A DNA stretch of 45,710 nt from the NCBI GenBank assembly GCA_031553675.1, contig JAVBLF010000059.1, positions 1 through 45,710 on the forward strand, written 5' to 3'. The position numbers and the translations under genes are program-made. The notes beneath the pieces are model-generated. The model did not search any database. It was given only the letters and a program-made list of their open reading frames with translations, and was not told the DNA's origin. Positions 33,421 to 41,879 of this stretch are shown one piece after another. This DNA comes from JAVBLF01 sp031553675 (GTDB lineage Bacteria; Bacillota; Clostridia; Christensenellales; CALWSW01). Position 1 is the stretch's first letter. Every line of letters begins with the position of its first letter.

Positions 33421-34918
33421 GGGCGTCTCCCCTTTCGTGCTTTTTGTCGCCGACCGGAAGGCGCAGCGTGAAGGTGCTGCCTTCGCCTTCCGCGCTGACG
33501 AGTTCGATGCGGCCATTGTGCAGCTTGACGACGCCGTCGACGATCGAGAGGCCGAGGCCGGTGCCGCCGGTCTGGCGGGAGCGGGCTTTGTCGACCCGAT
33601 AGAAGCGGTCGAAGACGTGCGCTTGATCGGCTTCGGGGATGCCGATGCCGTCGTCAGCGATGATCGCGATCGCCTCCTGGCCTTCGCGATGGCAGCTCAC
33701 CCGGACGTGGCCGCCGGCGTCGGAGTATTTGATGGCGTTGTCGGTCAGGTTGAAGATCGCTTGGTTCAGCTTGATCGGGTCGGCGTAGAGCGGCGCGGAT
33801 TCGAGTGAACCTTCGAGCGTGACGCCGCGTTTTTTCGCGATCGGTTGGAGGCGATGGAGCACATCGGCACAGATCGCCTTGAGGTCGCTGCGCTCGGGGC
33901 GGAGCTCGGCTGCGTGCTTGTCCACCTGGACGAGGTGGAGCAGATCGCTGATCACGACGTTGAGGCGGTCGATCTCCTGGTTGACGTCCCCGAGGAAGTC
34001 GCGCGCGACGTTTTCATCGAAATGCTCCTGGTAGAGCAGGGATTCGATCAGGATTTTCATGGTGGCGAGGGGCGTTTTGATCTCGTGGGACGCGTTCGAG
34101 ATGAACTCGCTGCGGAAGCGCTCGGTGTTTTCGAGGCGCTCGCTCATGTCGTTGAAGGTGCGGCCGAGCTCGGCGAACTCGCCCTTGCCGTGGACAGCGA
34201 CGCGGAGCTTGAATTCGCCGCGCCCCATGCGGCGTATGATCTGGGTCAGTTCGACGATGGGCTTCGTGATCGAGCGGGCGAGCAAAAGGCTGGCGAGTAG
34301 CATCGAGAGCAAGACGATCACGAGGATCAGGGTCATCTGCGCGCGGATGCGGTCGATTTCGTCCATGACGTCGTGGAAGTGGGACGAAAAGAGCACGGCC
34401 CCGACGATCTGGCCGTCGTGATCGATGGCGCGAACCGAGTAGACCCACCAGTCTTCGGGTTGCGAGATGCGGGCCCAAAGGCGATCGAGCCAACCGGCGT
34501 CTGCGGGGGGTGTGCCGGGGAACTTGTGAAAGGCCTGGACGTCGTAATTGCCGTCGGCCAAGACGCCTGCGATCTCGTCGATTTCCTGTCGCGTGCCAAG
34601 GTATTGGAGTCCGGTATCGATCTGCACGACGCCCTGACGGTCGAGTACGAGCAGGCGGTGGTTTTGCGTATCGACGCTGTCCATGGCGACGCGGTAGAGT
34701 CCGTCGCCGTCGTTATCGAGATAGAGCGGCGTCAGGCGGTCTGCGATGCGGTTGAGTTGGGTGAGCTGTTCGCCGAGTCTCTGGTTGATCAGGAAGGTTT
34801 CGACGATCTGCGTAACCCAAAAAAACACGATGCCAAAGCCAATCACCGAAATGATGAGGTAGCTCAACATCATGCGAAGTCGTATGGTGTTCGGTTTTCG
34901 ATTGCGTTGCAAACCCAT
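33410..34918 (-). CDS. Membrane sensor histidine kinase
   Basis: A 502-residue kinase. It has a membrane helix (about 15-37), an extracytoplasmic sensor region (about 38-195), a second helix (about 198-222) and HAMP. The HisKA motif is FISNASHEIKTPLATMK (phospho-His), and the HATPase boxes are NLTDNAIKYSD, ADDGIGIP, VFDRFYRVDK and TGGTGLGLSI. All catalytic boxes are intact. The nearest response regulator is not in this window, as the gene upstream is rng. The ATG at 34918 has only a weak ribosome site, so a start a few codons away is possible. It is the first gene of kinase-GerMN-GerMN-LCP. Confidence 0.9.
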   Translation of the reverse strand: MGLQRNRKPNTIRLRMMLSYLIISVIGFGIVFFWVTQIVETFLINQRLGEQLTQLNRIADRLTPLYLDNDGDGLYRVAMDSVDTQNHRLLVLDRQGVVQIDTGLQYLGTRQEIDEIAGVLADGNYDVQAFHKFPGTPPADAGWLDRLWARISQPEDWWVYSVRAIDHDGQIVGAVLFSSHFHDVMDEIDRIRAQMTLILVIVLLSMLLASLLLARSITKPIVELTQIIRRMGRGEFKLRVAVHGKGEFAELGRTFNDMSERLENTERFRSEFISNASHEIKTPLATMKILIESLLYQEHFDENVARDFLGDVNQEIDRLNVVISDLLHLVQVDKHAAELRPERSDLKAICADVLHRLQPIAKKRGVTLEGSLESAPLYADPIKLNQAIFNLTDNAIKYSDAGGHVRVSCHREGQEAIAIIADDGIGIPEADQAHVFDRFYRVDKARSRQTGGTGLGLSIVDGVVKLHNGRIELVSAEGEGSTFTLRLPVGDKKHERGDARGE

Positions 34919-35020
34919 CACCCGGCGTTTTTGGGATCGATGCCCATCGAAGCCAGATTTTGGCGACGAAGGGATGGCTCCCTTTTGTGACCAAACCCGC
35001 GCAAGAACGCGGGAATCGGA

Positions 35021-35043
35021 TGCGGAATCGCACCGATTCCGCA
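35021..35043 (-). repeat. 10-bp perfect hairpin in the kinase leader
   Basis: TGCGGAATCG and CGATTCCGCA pair around a 3-nt loop, directly after the promoter at 35051-35056. Transcription would start at or just before it, which makes it a 5' stabiliser or operator candidate. Confidence 0.6.
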
Positions 35044-35050
35044 CGCTTCC

Positions 35051-35056
35051 ATTATA
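35051..35056 (-). promoter_or_regulatory. Extended -10 promoter of the histidine kinase operon
   Basis: On the minus strand the sequence reads TGATATAAT, an extended -10; the -35 is poor. It lies in the 181-bp gap between rng and the kinase gene. Confidence 0.65.
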
Positions 35057-35099
35057 TCATACATCCCGAACGAACGGTAGAGACTCCCAAGTCCTTCGA

Positions 35100-36662
35100 T
35101 CACTTGCGGACGGGGTAAAGCACGCAATCCTGCATGGCTTCGTTGAGCGCTTCGGGATCGGCGAGGGCCTGGATGTTGTACTGGTCGGCCTGAAGGCCGA
35201 ACACGCTGCGGACGTAGACCTTGCGGCCACCCAGCTTGTCGAAGATCGGCTTGCCGTCGCGGGCGCGGGTTTCGAGGCACTGCGAGACGGTCTTGCTGCA
35301 TTCGACGAGCCAGTTTTCACAGGCGCTATTCGTAAAGGAACGTAGCAAGGCTTTGCGGATCTTGAGCGCGACGCTCTCTTCGGACAGGACGCGGCCCTGT
35401 CCGCGGCAGTAGGGGCAGTTCGTCTGGAGGGTTGCGCTCAGGCTGCGGCGCACTTTTTTGCGCGTCATCTCGACGAGGCCGAGGCCGGTCATGCCGACGA
35501 CGTTCGACTTCGTGCGATCGTGCTTGAGTTCGTTTTGGAGGGTGGTGAGCAGTTTTTGCTTGTCGGGCTCGAATTCGAGGTCGATGAAGTCGATCACAAT
35601 GATGCCGCCGATGTCGCGCAGACGCAATTGGCGGGCGATTTCTGCGGCGGCCTCGAGGTTTGTGTTGAGCAAAGTGCTTTGGAGGTTGTCGGTGCCGACG
35701 TACTTGCCCGTGTTGACGTCGATCACGGTGAGGGCTTCGGTCTGGTCGATGACGAGGTAGCCGCCACTCTTGAGCCAGACGCGGCGCCCGAGCAACTTGT
35801 CGATGCGGCTTTCGAGTTCGTAGCGGTCGAAGAGATCGTCCTCGCCCTGGTAGAGTTCAACGCGGTCGATGAATTCCGGCGAGAGCATGCCCGCGACGGT
35901 CTTAACGCGTTCGAGCGCCTGTAGGTCGTTGATGACCAGGCGTTTGACATCGAAGGAGAAGAGGTCGCGAATGATGCGAAACAAGAGGGCCTCTTCGCTG
36001 TGGACGACGGCAGGCGCGGGGATGGTTTGGGCGCGCTTTTTGGTCGTCTCCCAGAGGCGGGCCAGGAAAGCGAGGTCGTGGGCGAATTCTTCTTCGCTTT
36101 TGCCCTCGGCGGCGGTGCGGACGATCACGCCCATGCCTTCGGGCTTGTGGCGTTCGATGATGTCGCGCAGGCGGGCGCGTTCGTCCTCGTCGTCGATGCG
36201 CCGCGACACGCCGATGTAATTGACGGTGGGCATCAAAACGAGGTTGCGGCCCGGAAGCGTGATGTTCGTCGTGACGCGGGCGCCCTTGCTGCCGACGGGT
36301 TCTTTGAGGATTTGCAGCATGATCTGCTGGCCGGGCTTGACGATGTCCTTGATGTTGGCAGGGATGATGGGTTTGTCGGTTTGATCGGGAAACTCAAGGT
36401 CGCTCTTGTCGGCGAGGATGTCGCCTGCATAGAGAAAGGCGTTCTTTTCGAGTCCGATATCGACAAAAGCCGCCTGCATGCCGGGGAGAACGTTCTGAAC
36501 CTTGCCGACGTAGATGTTGCCGACCAGGCGCTCGCCACCGCGACGCTCGATGTAGAGCTCGGCGAGGTCGCCGTTTTCGAGCAGCGCGACGCGGGTCTGG
36601 TGGACGTTGACGTCGACGACGATCTCCTTGAGCATGGGGGCTTTGCTGTGTTCTGCGCTCAT
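35100..36662 (-). CDS. rng: Ribonuclease E/G family endoribonuclease
   Basis: A 520-residue endoribonuclease of the RNase G size class, acting on rRNA and mRNA. The N-terminal S1 domain shows VGNIYVGKVQNVLPGMQAAF; the 5'-sensor and RNase H-like parts follow. The catalytic Asp residues are in VIDVNTGKYVG and IIVIDFIDLE, and the zinc-link in CPYCRGQGRV. There is no long C-terminal scaffold as in E. coli RNase E. GGAAAG precedes the ATG; upstream codons belong to the 31-bp repeat. In many clostridia it follows the TIGR03960/TIGR03936 pair, as here; rplU and obgE, often next, are absent. Confidence 0.94.
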   Translation of the reverse strand: MSAEHSKAPMLKEIVVDVNVHQTRVALLENGDLAELYIERRGGERLVGNIYVGKVQNVLPGMQAAFVDIGLEKNAFLYAGDILADKSDLEFPDQTDKPIIPANIKDIVKPGQQIMLQILKEPVGSKGARVTTNITLPGRNLVLMPTVNYIGVSRRIDDEDERARLRDIIERHKPEGMGVIVRTAAEGKSEEEFAHDLAFLARLWETTKKRAQTIPAPAVVHSEEALLFRIIRDLFSFDVKRLVINDLQALERVKTVAGMLSPEFIDRVELYQGEDDLFDRYELESRIDKLLGRRVWLKSGGYLVIDQTEALTVIDVNTGKYVGTDNLQSTLLNTNLEAAAEIARQLRLRDIGGIIVIDFIDLEFEPDKQKLLTTLQNELKHDRTKSNVVGMTGLGLVEMTRKKVRRSLSATLQTNCPYCRGQGRVLSEESVALKIRKALLRSFTNSACENWLVECSKTVSQCLETRARDGKPIFDKLGGRKVYVRSVFGLQADQYNIQALADPEALNEAMQDCVLYPVRK

Positions 36663-36689
36663 TTCTTTCCAATTCCGTTCGTAAGGGAT

Positions 36690-36720
36690 ACGCGCTTTTT
36701 GAAAAAAGCTGCGCAAAAAC
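36690..36720 (-). repeat. 31-bp intergenic repeat, copy 3 (inverted)
   Basis: It is the reverse complement of the block at 992-1022, in the gap between the TIGR03936 gene and rng. It lies 28 bp upstream of the rng start, so here it is on a 5' side, unlike the other two copies. Confidence 0.85.
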
Positions 36721-36736
36721 GTTCATATGGGTCGCT

Positions 36737-36764
36737 TTTGTCCGTCACTGCCGTGACGGACAAA
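36737..36764. repeat. 12-bp perfect hairpin beside repeat copy 3
   Basis: TTTGTCCGTCAC and GTGACGGACAAA pair around TGCC. There is no T-run, so it is not a normal terminator. It lies 12 bp after the TIGR03936 stop. Confidence 0.75.
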
Positions 36765-36776
36765 TCGGAGGATACT

Positions 36777-37487
36777 CTAGTTTCGGCATGTCGTGGGGTT
36801 TGCGCACCACAGGGGAGCGCGTTCTTCGCCGTTTTGGATCCAAAACGCGGTGCGTAGAATTTCGTGGTGACGGGCAGGGTCGGCGTCCAGGCATTCCGTG
36901 AGCTTGGGGAGGAGCAATTCGGGGTTGAGGGCGCCGCTCGGCGCGTGCACGAGGCGGCCACGCACTTCGACCGCGTCGCCTATGCAAGATGCGACGTCGA
37001 GCGATGCGATGAACGCGCGGAGATCGACCTCTTTGGGTCCGGCCTTGCCTTTTTTGACGGCCAGGATGGGCGCGGCGAGCAAGCTTTCGAGCCGATCGCG
37101 GGCGTCGGTTTCGGCGATGGGAAGGGATAGGGACAGCGTAAAGAGATAGTCGGCGTAAGCTGTGATCGACATGAGCGCCGGATAGCGGTCCTCGACAGCG
37201 TGCGCTTCCATGAGCGTCAAACCGGGCGGCATCTGCGGGGCGAGCGCATCGAAAAAGACCGTTTCGCTCACGTCGCTACAGAGCGCGACGTCCATCCATT
37301 CGGCTTCGCTCGCGAGACCGACGCTGGCCGCCGAAGCGAATGCGATCACCTGATGCGGGTTGAAGCCGCTGGAGTATTTGACGGGCAGGCCGGAGCGGCG
37401 GATGGCGCGTTGCACGGCGCGCAGCAGGTCGAGTTGCGAGACGTAGCGGGCGGGGCCGGTCTTGGCAAATTTTGCGATCATGCGCAT
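36777..37487 (-). CDS. TIGR03936 family (DUF2344) radical SAM-linked protein
   Basis: A 236-residue soluble protein that accompanies, and in some species is fused to, the TIGR03960 radical SAM protein. The family opening is IAKFAKTGPARYVSQLDLLR with RAIRRSGLPVKYSSGFNPHQ, and GLASEAEWMDV follows. Function is unknown; RNA modification is a common guess because of the neighbours. The chosen ATG has GGGAG 9 nt upstream and overlaps the radical SAM gene by 10 bp. The C-terminal end (about 195-236) contains ALNPELLLPKL, as expected for the family. Confidence 0.9.
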   Translation of the reverse strand: MRMIAKFAKTGPARYVSQLDLLRAVQRAIRRSGLPVKYSSGFNPHQVIAFASAASVGLASEAEWMDVALCSDVSETVFFDALAPQMPPGLTLMEAHAVEDRYPALMSITAYADYLFTLSLSLPIAETDARDRLESLLAAPILAVKKGKAGPKEVDLRAFIASLDVASCIGDAVEVRGRLVHAPSGALNPELLLPKLTECLDADPARHHEILRTAFWIQNGEERAPLWCANPTTCRN

Positions 37488-39367
37488 GGGTCGTTCTCCC
37501 TTGGCGAAGCGTGTGCCGCGCAATGGTTTAGCAGGCTTGTCCGATCGAAACAGGCGTTACACCCCTTGCGACAATCGCGCGTCGTCGTGGCGGCGAGGGC
37601 GCGTTCGCGTTCCTTCCAGAGGTAGTCAGGGTCGACGCGGGTGTCGATGTGTTCGAAGGGCCAGTGGAAATCGCGTGCGCGCGGCGCGTAGGCGATGGCT
37701 TCGGGATCGACGCCGCAGGCTTCGAAGGCGGCCATCCAGCGTTCGAAGGAGAAGTGTTCCGACCACGCGTCGAACTTGCAGCCCAATCGCCAGGCGTTTT
37801 CGAGGACGTCGGCGAGGGCGCGGCCGCCTTTGGCAAAGACGGCTTCGAGGAAGCTCGTTTCCGGATCGTGGTAGTGGAATTCGATGCCGCGCATGCCCTT
37901 GAAGCGGTCTTTGAGGTAGCGCTGTTTGCGGCGAAGTTCTTCGCGATCGCATTGGGCTTCCCACTGAAAGGGCGTGGCGGGCTTGGGGACAAAGGATGAG
38001 GCGCTGACGCTGATGCGGAGTCCTTTGTTGCGTTTGTCTTTCGGGACGGCGAAGTAAGCGCCGGCGACTTTTTTCGCGAGATCGACGATGCCGTCGAGGT
38101 CTTCGTCGGTTTCGGTGGGCAGGCCGATCATGAAGTAGAGCTTCACGCTGTTCCAGCCGCTGTGGAAGGCGTCGGATACGCTTCGGATCAGGTCGTCTTC
38201 GGTGACGCCCTTGTTGATCGCGTCGCGCAGGCGTTGGGAGCCGGCTTCGGGGGCAAAGGTGAGTGAACCTTTGCGGCCTGTGCTGAGTTTTTCGGCGGTG
38301 TCCTTCGCAAAGGAATCGATGCGAAGGGAGGGAAGCTGGAGCGACACGCGGTGGGCCGCGCATTCGTCGGCCAGCGCGTCGATCAGTGTGCCGAGGTGGG
38401 GATAGTCGCCCGAGCTGAGCGAGGTGAGGGAGAGTTCCTCATAACCGGAATGTTGCATGGACGCGCGGGCTTGTGCGGTCAGGGTTTCGACGCTGCGTTC
38501 GCGGACGGGACGGTAGAGAAAGCCCGCCTGGCAAAAGCGACAACCGCGCGTGCAGCCTCGGAAGATTTCGAGCATGACGCGATCGTGGACGGCGGCGACG
38601 TAGGGAACGACAGGTGCCGTCGGAAAGTAGGCGTGTTCGAAGTCGTCGACGATGCGGCGCGCGACTTTTGGGGGCGTGTTGTCCTGGGGCGTGAGCGCGG
38701 CAGACACGCCGCTTGCATCGCGGGTTTCGTCGTAAAGCGACGGGACGTAACAACCTTCGATTTGGGCCGCGGCGCGCAAAAAGGCGGCGCGATCGGCGCC
38801 GGACGATTTCCAATGGGTGTGGCAATCGAGCAGCTCGGGGAGGGATTCTTCGCCGTCGCCGATCAGGAAGAGATCGACGAAGGGGGCGAGCGGCTCGGGG
38901 TTGACGGCGCAAGGCCCACCGCACGCGATGAAGGGCATGTCCCCCGTGCGATCGGCGCCTCGGAGGGGAAGACCCGCGAGATCGAGCATGTTGAGCAGGT
39001 TGGTGTAGCTCATCTCGTATTGAAGGGTGAAACCCACGATGTCGAACGCGGCGAGTGGGCAGCGCGATTCAAGGCTGTAGAGGGGGATTTGCGCGTTTCT
39101 GAGGGCGGCTTCCATGTCCGGCCAGGGCGCAAAGCAGCGTTCGCATTGGGTCTCCGGGCGTTCGTTGACGAGGCCGTAGAGGATGCGGCTCCCGAGGTGG
39201 GACATGCCGACCTCGTAGTTGTCGGGGAAGCAGAGGCAAAAGCGCTGCGAAACGGATGCGGGATCTTTGACGACGCTGCCCAGTTCGCCGCCGACGTAGC
39301 GTGCGGGCTTTTCGACCCCGCGCAGTAGGGGGGCGAGGATCTCGTCGTCGATCTGGGTGATGTGCAA
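37478..39367 (-). CDS. TIGR03960 family B12-binding-type radical SAM protein
   Basis: A 629-residue enzyme. Residues about 1-190 form a B12-binding-like Rossmann part (FCLCFPDNYEVGMSHLGSRI, DIVGFTLQYEMSYTNLLNML). The radical SAM core carries the cluster motif in EIFRGCTRGCRFCQAGF, then LSLTSLSSGDYPHL and SLTFAPEAGSQRLRDAINKG. A C-terminal Cys-rich tail (CRKGCNACFD) may hold a second metal site. The substrate is unknown. A TTG start is chosen because AGGAGG lies 7 nt before it; an ATG seven codons upstream comes before that ribosome site. It precedes the TIGR03936 gene and rng. Confidence 0.92.
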   Translation of the reverse strand: MHITQIDDEILAPLLRGVEKPARYVGGELGSVVKDPASVSQRFCLCFPDNYEVGMSHLGSRILYGLVNERPETQCERCFAPWPDMEAALRNAQIPLYSLESRCPLAAFDIVGFTLQYEMSYTNLLNMLDLAGLPLRGADRTGDMPFIACGGPCAVNPEPLAPFVDLFLIGDGEESLPELLDCHTHWKSSGADRAAFLRAAAQIEGCYVPSLYDETRDASGVSAALTPQDNTPPKVARRIVDDFEHAYFPTAPVVPYVAAVHDRVMLEIFRGCTRGCRFCQAGFLYRPVRERSVETLTAQARASMQHSGYEELSLTSLSSGDYPHLGTLIDALADECAAHRVSLQLPSLRIDSFAKDTAEKLSTGRKGSLTFAPEAGSQRLRDAINKGVTEDDLIRSVSDAFHSGWNSVKLYFMIGLPTETDEDLDGIVDLAKKVAGAYFAVPKDKRNKGLRISVSASSFVPKPATPFQWEAQCDREELRRKQRYLKDRFKGMRGIEFHYHDPETSFLEAVFAKGGRALADVLENAWRLGCKFDAWSEHFSFERWMAAFEACGVDPEAIAYAPRARDFHWPFEHIDTRVDPDYLWKERERALAATTTRDCRKGCNACFDRTSLLNHCAAHASPRENDPCA

Positions 39368-39472
39368 ACGAATGGCCTCCTTTGGCATGCCAGAAGCGCC
39401 GCGGCGAGCGACGCTTCTCCATCGTTGTCGTAACAGAATTGGTATCAGTGTAACATGAATGCGGCATTTGGG

Positions 39473-40324
39473 TCAATGGAGCAAGTCGCGAAGGCGGACT
39501 TCGCTGCCGCACCGTGCCATGCCGTGAAGAAGGTCGCCCTCGGCGAGCGTTCCGCGCAGATGGAGGTCGTCGTCGACGACGGCGATCAAGCTGGCAGACT
39601 CCAGATTTTTGAGCGCGTCGCGGGCGGAAGAGGCTTCGTGCACGGCGACGGTGTCGAGGCGCATGGAGCCGCGGCTCCGGATCTGGCTTTGGCGTTGGTA
39701 GACGCGGGTGGCGGCGGCGTAACCGCTGGCCTTTTGTTCGCGCAGACTGCCCGCGAGTACAAAAGCGCCCATGCAGGTCATCGAAGCGTTAAAAAAGCCG
39801 AGCGCGAGGCTGTAGATGGAGAAAGCGAGCAAGAGGACGCCGATCGCGACGCCGATGCCCGCGCTGAGCGTGCGGGCGAAGACGGGTGTGCCGAGGCGGG
39901 TCAGGCCAGCGCGCAGCATCCGCCCACCGTCGAGCGGAAGGGCGGGAAGACAATTGACGGCGGCGAGCAGCAAAGAAGCGCCGACAAAGGGCGCGATGGC
40001 GCGCAAGCCGGGAAGGAAGGCGATCAGTCCAGCGGCGAGCGTGGCGGACGCGACGCTTGCCACGGGTCCGGCGGCGGCGACAGCAAGTTCAGAGAGACCG
40101 GCCAACGGTCGGTCTAGCGTCATCGCGGCGCCATAGGGGTAGACCGTGAGTCCTTCCACGCGGTAGCCCATGCTTCTGGCGGCGAGACAATGGCCCATTT
40201 CGTGAGGGAGGAGCGCGAGGAAGGTCCAGAGCACAAACGATTGGCCGCACAGAAACGAGGCGGCGAGGATGGCCAGCATCGTCCAGGGGAAGCGGACTTC
40301 GACGGCGTTCCAATGGAGGGTCAT
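39473..40324 (-). CDS. spoIVFB: Site-2 protease SpoIVFB (pro-sigma-K processing)
   Basis: A 283-residue membrane metalloprotease of the M50 family. The zinc site is HEMGH (about residue 41) with the third ligand in LPALPLDGGRM; five or six helices are visible. The last roughly 75 residues form a CBS-like segment (RLDTVAVHEASSARDALKNL), typical of SpoIVFB. In Bacillus it cleaves pro-sigma-K in the mother cell. No ribosome site precedes the ATG, which lies 9 bp after the spoIVFA stop, so translational coupling is likely. A putative sigK fragment in the same window makes this assignment more plausible. Confidence 0.88.
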   Translation of the reverse strand: MTLHWNAVEVRFPWTMLAILAASFLCGQSFVLWTFLALLPHEMGHCLAARSMGYRVEGLTVYPYGAAMTLDRPLAGLSELAVAAAGPVASVASATLAAGLIAFLPGLRAIAPFVGASLLLAAVNCLPALPLDGGRMLRAGLTRLGTPVFARTLSAGIGVAIGVLLLAFSIYSLALGFFNASMTCMGAFVLAGSLREQKASGYAAATRVYQRQSQIRSRGSMRLDTVAVHEASSARDALKNLESASLIAVVDDDLHLRGTLAEGDLLHGMARCGSEVRLRDLLH

Positions 40325-40333
40325 CGTGTGCGT

Positions 40334-41080
40334 TCAGCGCGCGTCCGACCCCGCGCCGCCAAAGAGCGGCGTGGGATCGACGGAAGCGCCCCGTTCAAGC
40401 AGACCGAAGAAGATCGAGCCGTCCGCGGCAGACGAGCCGAGGACATCGCCCCGCTTGACGGGCTGCCCTTCCTCGACCAGCAGAGCGGACATGGCGCCGC
40501 AGCGGGAGATGCGGCCGTCGCCGTGATCGATCTCGAGAAAAAAGCCGCCTTCATCCTTGCTAGCCAGTTTGACGACGCCGTCCGCCGCCGCGAGGACGTC
40601 GCATTTGGGTTGTGCGAGAAGCTCAATGCTGCCCCCCGCTTCGTCGTAAGCGCTCTTCAACACAGCCCCCTCCATCGGGAGGGCGAGATCGCTCTTCGAC
40701 ATGCCGAACACTTCCGAGATGCCGCTGGAGACGAATTTCAGCTTGCCAAGCGCTTCGTCGAGCGGGACGTCGCTCTGCATGACTTGGCGAACTTCCCGCC
40801 AAGTGTCGCTGAGCACGGTTGTGCCCGAGAGCGACACGACGAGCAGCAGCGCGCAGGCAACGAGGGCCAGGCCCATGACGCCCAGAAGGGACGAGCTTTC
40901 CTCGCCAGCATCGCGGATCTCGCGGCGGGATCGCATGCCCTCGCGATCGCGTTCGATCCGGCGCGCGGGCAGTTTGCGGTCGTCGCGCCATACGACGAGA
41001 TCGCGCCGCGTATCGCCGCGCTTACCCTCCATGCTTTGGGTGACAAATTCCGTCGTGTCGAGTTTGGTCCAATCCGTCAT
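40334..41080 (-). CDS. spoIVFA: SpoIVFA-like protein with degenerate M23 domain
   Basis: A 248-residue bitopic membrane protein: a basic cytoplasmic part, one helix (about 65-87) and an extracytoplasmic LytM/M23-like domain (about 130-240: LPMEGAVLKSAYDEAG, GGFFLEIDHGDGRISRCGA, VKRGDVLG). The catalytic HxH pair of active M23 enzymes is missing, as in B. subtilis SpoIVFA, which inhibits SpoIVFB rather than cutting peptidoglycan. GGAGGAGG precedes the ATG. It is the first gene of spoIVFA-spoIVFB; minCD, often upstream in clostridia, is absent. Confidence 0.85.
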   Translation of the reverse strand: MTDWTKLDTTEFVTQSMEGKRGDTRRDLVVWRDDRKLPARRIERDREGMRSRREIRDAGEESSSLLGVMGLALVACALLLVVSLSGTTVLSDTWREVRQVMQSDVPLDEALGKLKFVSSGISEVFGMSKSDLALPMEGAVLKSAYDEAGGSIELLAQPKCDVLAAADGVVKLASKDEGGFFLEIDHGDGRISRCGAMSALLVEEGQPVKRGDVLGSSAADGSIFFGLLERGASVDPTPLFGGAGSDAR

Positions 41081-41122
41081 CGCCCTACCTCCTCCAAAAT
41101 GATCGCAAAGCTCAGCACTTAA

Positions 41123-41150
41123 TATATATGGCAAGGGAAGGGCATCCATG
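41123..41150 (-). promoter_or_regulatory. Possible sigma-E promoter of spoIVFA-spoIVFB
   Basis: On the minus strand, CATGGA (41145-41150) and CATATATA (41123-41130) are 14 bp apart. The -10 fits the sigma-E pattern well, the -35 only in its first half. Confidence 0.4.
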
Positions 41151-41202
41151 ACAAGCGGGTGGGCACGCGCAAAAAAAGCAAAATGGTTTCGATCGTTTTT
41201 TC

Positions 41203-41231
41203 GTGACCGAACAAAAATTTCGTGATATGAT
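41203..41231 (+). promoter_or_regulatory. Sigma-A promoter of the DHFR/RibD-like gene
   Basis: GTGACC (41203-41208) and TATGAT (41226-41231) are 17 bp apart, about 30 bp before the ATG. Confidence 0.55.
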
Positions 41232-41261
41232 ATTCGAGTATTTTGATATGCAGAAGGAACG

Positions 41262-41825
41262 ATGATACGCATGGACGAACGATGGCCAAGCGAAGAGAGA
41301 AAGGTCGTTTTGTCGATCGCTATGAGCCTCGATGGCTTTGTCGCAGATGCGCGCGGCGGCGTCGGCTGGCTGTGCGGCCACGGCGAAACGGATGAGATAG
41401 ATCCCTATTTTAGTGCATTTTACGATCGTGTGGACACGATCCTGATGGGGCGAGTCAGCTACGAGCAGATCACGCGCGAATTGTCGCCACACGCGTGGGC
41501 ATACGAAGGCAAAGCCTGCTACGTCGCGACAACCAAGCCCTTGCCGCCCGACGAAAACGTAACCCTAATCCGCGGGAATCTCACGCCTTTTTTGCACGAC
41601 TTGCGGCAGCAGCGCGGGGACGTGATATGGGTTCTCGGCGGGGCGATACTTGCGCGCGAATGCCTCGAGGCCGACCTTCTCGACGAAGTGATCCTCTCCC
41701 TCGTGCCGATCGTACTCGGAAGTGGAATACCGCTCTTTGGGGGTGAATTGACCCGAAAGCGCTTCCGTCTCCTCGAAACGAGCGTGCACGATGGCGTGGT
41801 GACCCTTCGGTACGGACGCTTTTGA
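41262..41825 (+). CDS. Dihydrofolate reductase family protein (RibD C-terminal type)
   Basis: A 187-residue cytoplasmic reductase-like protein with the RibD_C/DHFR fold: VVLSIAMSLDGFVADARGGV, DTILMGRVSYEQI, then IWVLGGAILARECLEADLLDE and LVPIVLGSGIPLF. These match the YyaP/YwjB-type family, likely NADPH-dependent; the substrate is unknown and neither folate nor riboflavin genes are nearby. AAGGA lies just before the first ATG; a second ATG three codons later is less well placed. It is monocistronic. Confidence 0.9.
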   Translation: MIRMDERWPSEERKVVLSIAMSLDGFVADARGGVGWLCGHGETDEIDPYFSAFYDRVDTILMGRVSYEQITRELSPHAWAYEGKACYVATTKPLPPDENVTLIRGNLTPFLHDLRQQRGDVIWVLGGAILARECLEADLLDEVILSLVPIVLGSGIPLFGGELTRKRFRLLETSVHDGVVTLRYGRF

Positions 41826-41879
41826 TTGCGGGGTCTTTGTGTTTCAATCGATTCATCGGTGATGTGCGCAGGGCGCGGC

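Noticed and set aside
40334..41080. Active M23 peptidoglycan hydrolase.
   Set aside because: The HxH catalytic pair is absent, and the position before spoIVFB points to the non-catalytic SpoIVFA.
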